5,066 bases of DNA from DASYAN01 sp036501345 (GTDB lineage: Bacteria; Chloroflexota; Ktedonobacteria; Ktedonobacterales; Ktedonobacteraceae). Shown in pieces: positions 4,662-5,066 of this stretch. Location: contig DASYAN010000062.1 in the NCBI GenBank assembly GCA_036501345.1, positions 1 through 5,066 of the forward strand, in the 5' to 3' direction. Position 1 is the stretch's first letter. Each line of letters starts with the position of its first letter. The translations under genes and the position numbers were made by a program. The notes beneath the pieces are model-generated. The model was not told the origin of the DNA. It ran no database searches and saw nothing but the letters and a program-made list of their open reading frames with translations.

Positions 4662-4680
4662 CCCTCCCAGCCTCCCTCCC
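4662..4680 (-). repeat. C-rich tract, quadruplex potential on the minus strand
   Basis: CCCTCCCAGCCTCCCTCCC, again 19 bases with four C3 runs (loops 1, 5, 1), giving a quadruplex motif on the opposite strand. It is complementary to the upstream G tract in two registers of 10 bp: 4598-4607 with 4671-4680, and 4602-4611 with 4659-4668. The stem would have a loop of roughly 50-60 bases. It sits just before the ribosome binding site of the next gene. Confidence 0.6.
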
Positions 4681-4701
4681 GAAAACGAAAAGGACAAACT
4701 G

Positions 4702-4842
4702 ATGAAATTATCATTCTGGAAACGCAAGCCATCAAGAGACGAGATAGATCAATTTCTTCTCAGATTGGTGATAGCGATGGTTATTGCTACTATACTGCTC
4801 ACTTTAGCGATGTACGCGTATAATAACCATTTACTGGTGTAA
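4702..4842 (+). CDS. 46-aa single-span membrane microprotein
   Basis: It starts MKLSFWKRKPSRDEIDQFLL, continues with one hydrophobic helix at about 18-39 (LLRLVIAMVIATILLTLAMY) and ends in a short polar tail. The strongly basic N-terminus (KRK) predicts N-in, C-out topology. AAGGA lies 7 bases before the ATG. It follows the ATPase gene after an 81-bp spacer and is 11 bp from the next gene. Its first ten residues are almost identical to those of the following protein (MKLSFWRRKP), so the two genes share a duplicated start. No family recognised. A small component of the same membrane complex is the simplest reading. Confidence 0.75.
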   Translation: MKLSFWKRKPSRDEIDQFLLRLVIAMVIATILLTLAMYAYNNHLLV

Positions 4843-4882
4843 GGAGAAAGAAAATGAAATTATCATTCTGGAGACGCAAACC
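4702..4882 (+). repeat. Direct repeat of two gene starts
   Basis: Positions 4702-4730 and 4854-4882 match at 27 of 29 bases, including 19 identical from the ATG (ATGAAATTATCATTCTGGA). Both mismatches are A/G transitions: the first changes Lys7 to Arg, the second is silent. The copies are 152 bp apart and in the same orientation, each with its own ribosome binding site. This points to duplication of the 5' end of one gene or of a whole small gene. Confidence 0.9.
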
Positions 4883-5066
4883 TGTTGATCAATCTGGAGC
4901 ACCAGTAGCACCAGCTGGGCCAACGCAACCTTCTGTAATCCAGGCACCTACTACTACTACTCATAGCCAGACGATGGAAGATAACGCGGTCGTCTTGTGG
5001 GCTCAGTCCTGGCTGATTGACTTTACGGATGCATTCCTCATTCGGATATGCCAATTCTGCCTTATG
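4854..5066 (+). CDS. Protein with MKLSFW-type N-terminus, 3' end beyond the window
   Basis: Seventy-one codons are visible and the frame is open at the right edge. The protein opens MKLSFWRRKPVDQSGAP, then a Pro/Ala/Thr/Gln-rich flexible linker (about 12-40, with four Thr encoded by a perfect ACT repeat at 4951-4962), then a more hydrophobic, Trp-containing region (about 46-71: VVLWAQSWLIDFTDAFLIRI...) that may start a folded or membrane-associated domain. AAGGAG (4841-4846) overlaps the previous stop and is 7 bases from the ATG, so translation is coupled. The N-terminal ten residues are shared with the preceding microprotein. The fold and function of the missing part cannot be seen. Pro/Thr linkers after a short basic N-terminus are common in secretion and conjugation scaffold proteins (weak analogy). 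Confidence 0.75.
   Translation, partial: MKLSFWRRKPVDQSGAPVAPAGPTQPSVIQAPTTTTHSQTMEDNAVVLWAQSWLIDFTDAFLIRICQFCLM

Noticed and set aside
4623..4823. A 66-codon frame from GTG 4623
   Set aside because: Overlaps the 46-aa membrane microprotein in another frame, lacks a binding site and gives a low-complexity basic translation.
4951..4962. ACT triplet repeat as a phase-variation tract
   Set aside because: Only four units, in frame; a change in number would add or remove threonines in a flexible linker without a frameshift.
4863..5054. A 63-codon minus-strand frame at the right end
   Set aside because: Antisense to the MKLSFW-type gene, which has a strong coupled binding site.
1..5066. CRISPR array, tRNA, rRNA or insertion sequence
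   Set aside because: No regularly spaced repeats, no tRNA-like cloverleaf or CCA end, and no transposase motif or terminal repeats were found on either strand.

Overview
The window looks like part of a bacterial mobile or accessory region, most likely the regulatory and DNA-translocation module of an integrative element or plasmid. The signs are strong Shine-Dalgarno sites, tightly packed and overlapping small genes, sigma70-like promoters, a GntR/UTRA repressor, and a membrane-anchored FtsK/HerA-type ATPase surrounded by small membrane proteins. A Gram-positive-like host or a Chloroflexota host such as Ktedonobacteria would fit this style and the roughly balanced base composition. That is a low-confidence guess; nothing in the sequence fixes the taxon.

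The left part (1-951) is a leftward operon of very small genes: a 25-codon leader ORF, then proteins of 47, 64 and 72 residues (the last with a zinc-finger-like Cys/His cluster) and a further gene that runs off the left edge. Between the leader ORF and the 47-residue gene lies a striking inverted repeat. Its 18-bp perfect arms contain the leader stop codon on one side and the Shine-Dalgarno plus start codon of the next gene on the other, the geometry expected of a translational attenuator. The leader and the 47-residue gene also share one frame, interrupted by a single TAA, so a nonsense-split gene is the competing reading.

Positions 952-1063 hold overlapping divergent promoters with candidate operator half-sites. 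To the right is the GntR/HutC-type repressor gene (1064-1795), which probably controls this intergenic region and perhaps the operon beyond. Positions 1796-1969 contain no gene but three inverted repeats. One of them could hide the ribosome binding site of the next gene.

From 1970 to the right edge runs a rightward operon: a 34-residue single-span membrane microprotein, a 103-residue acidic soluble protein, a four-span membrane protein, a 549-residue ATPase (two membrane spans, P-loop motor, C-terminal helix-turn-helix-like domain), a 46-residue membrane microprotein, and a truncated protein sharing its first ten residues almost exactly with that microprotein. The ATPase gene ends in a G-rich tract with quadruplex potential, mirrored 45 bp later by a C-rich tract. 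The layout resembles the KorSA plus TraB/Spd arrangement of actinobacterial conjugative elements, in which one FtsK-like motor moves double-stranded DNA between cells. The homology is inferred from domain order, not demonstrated.
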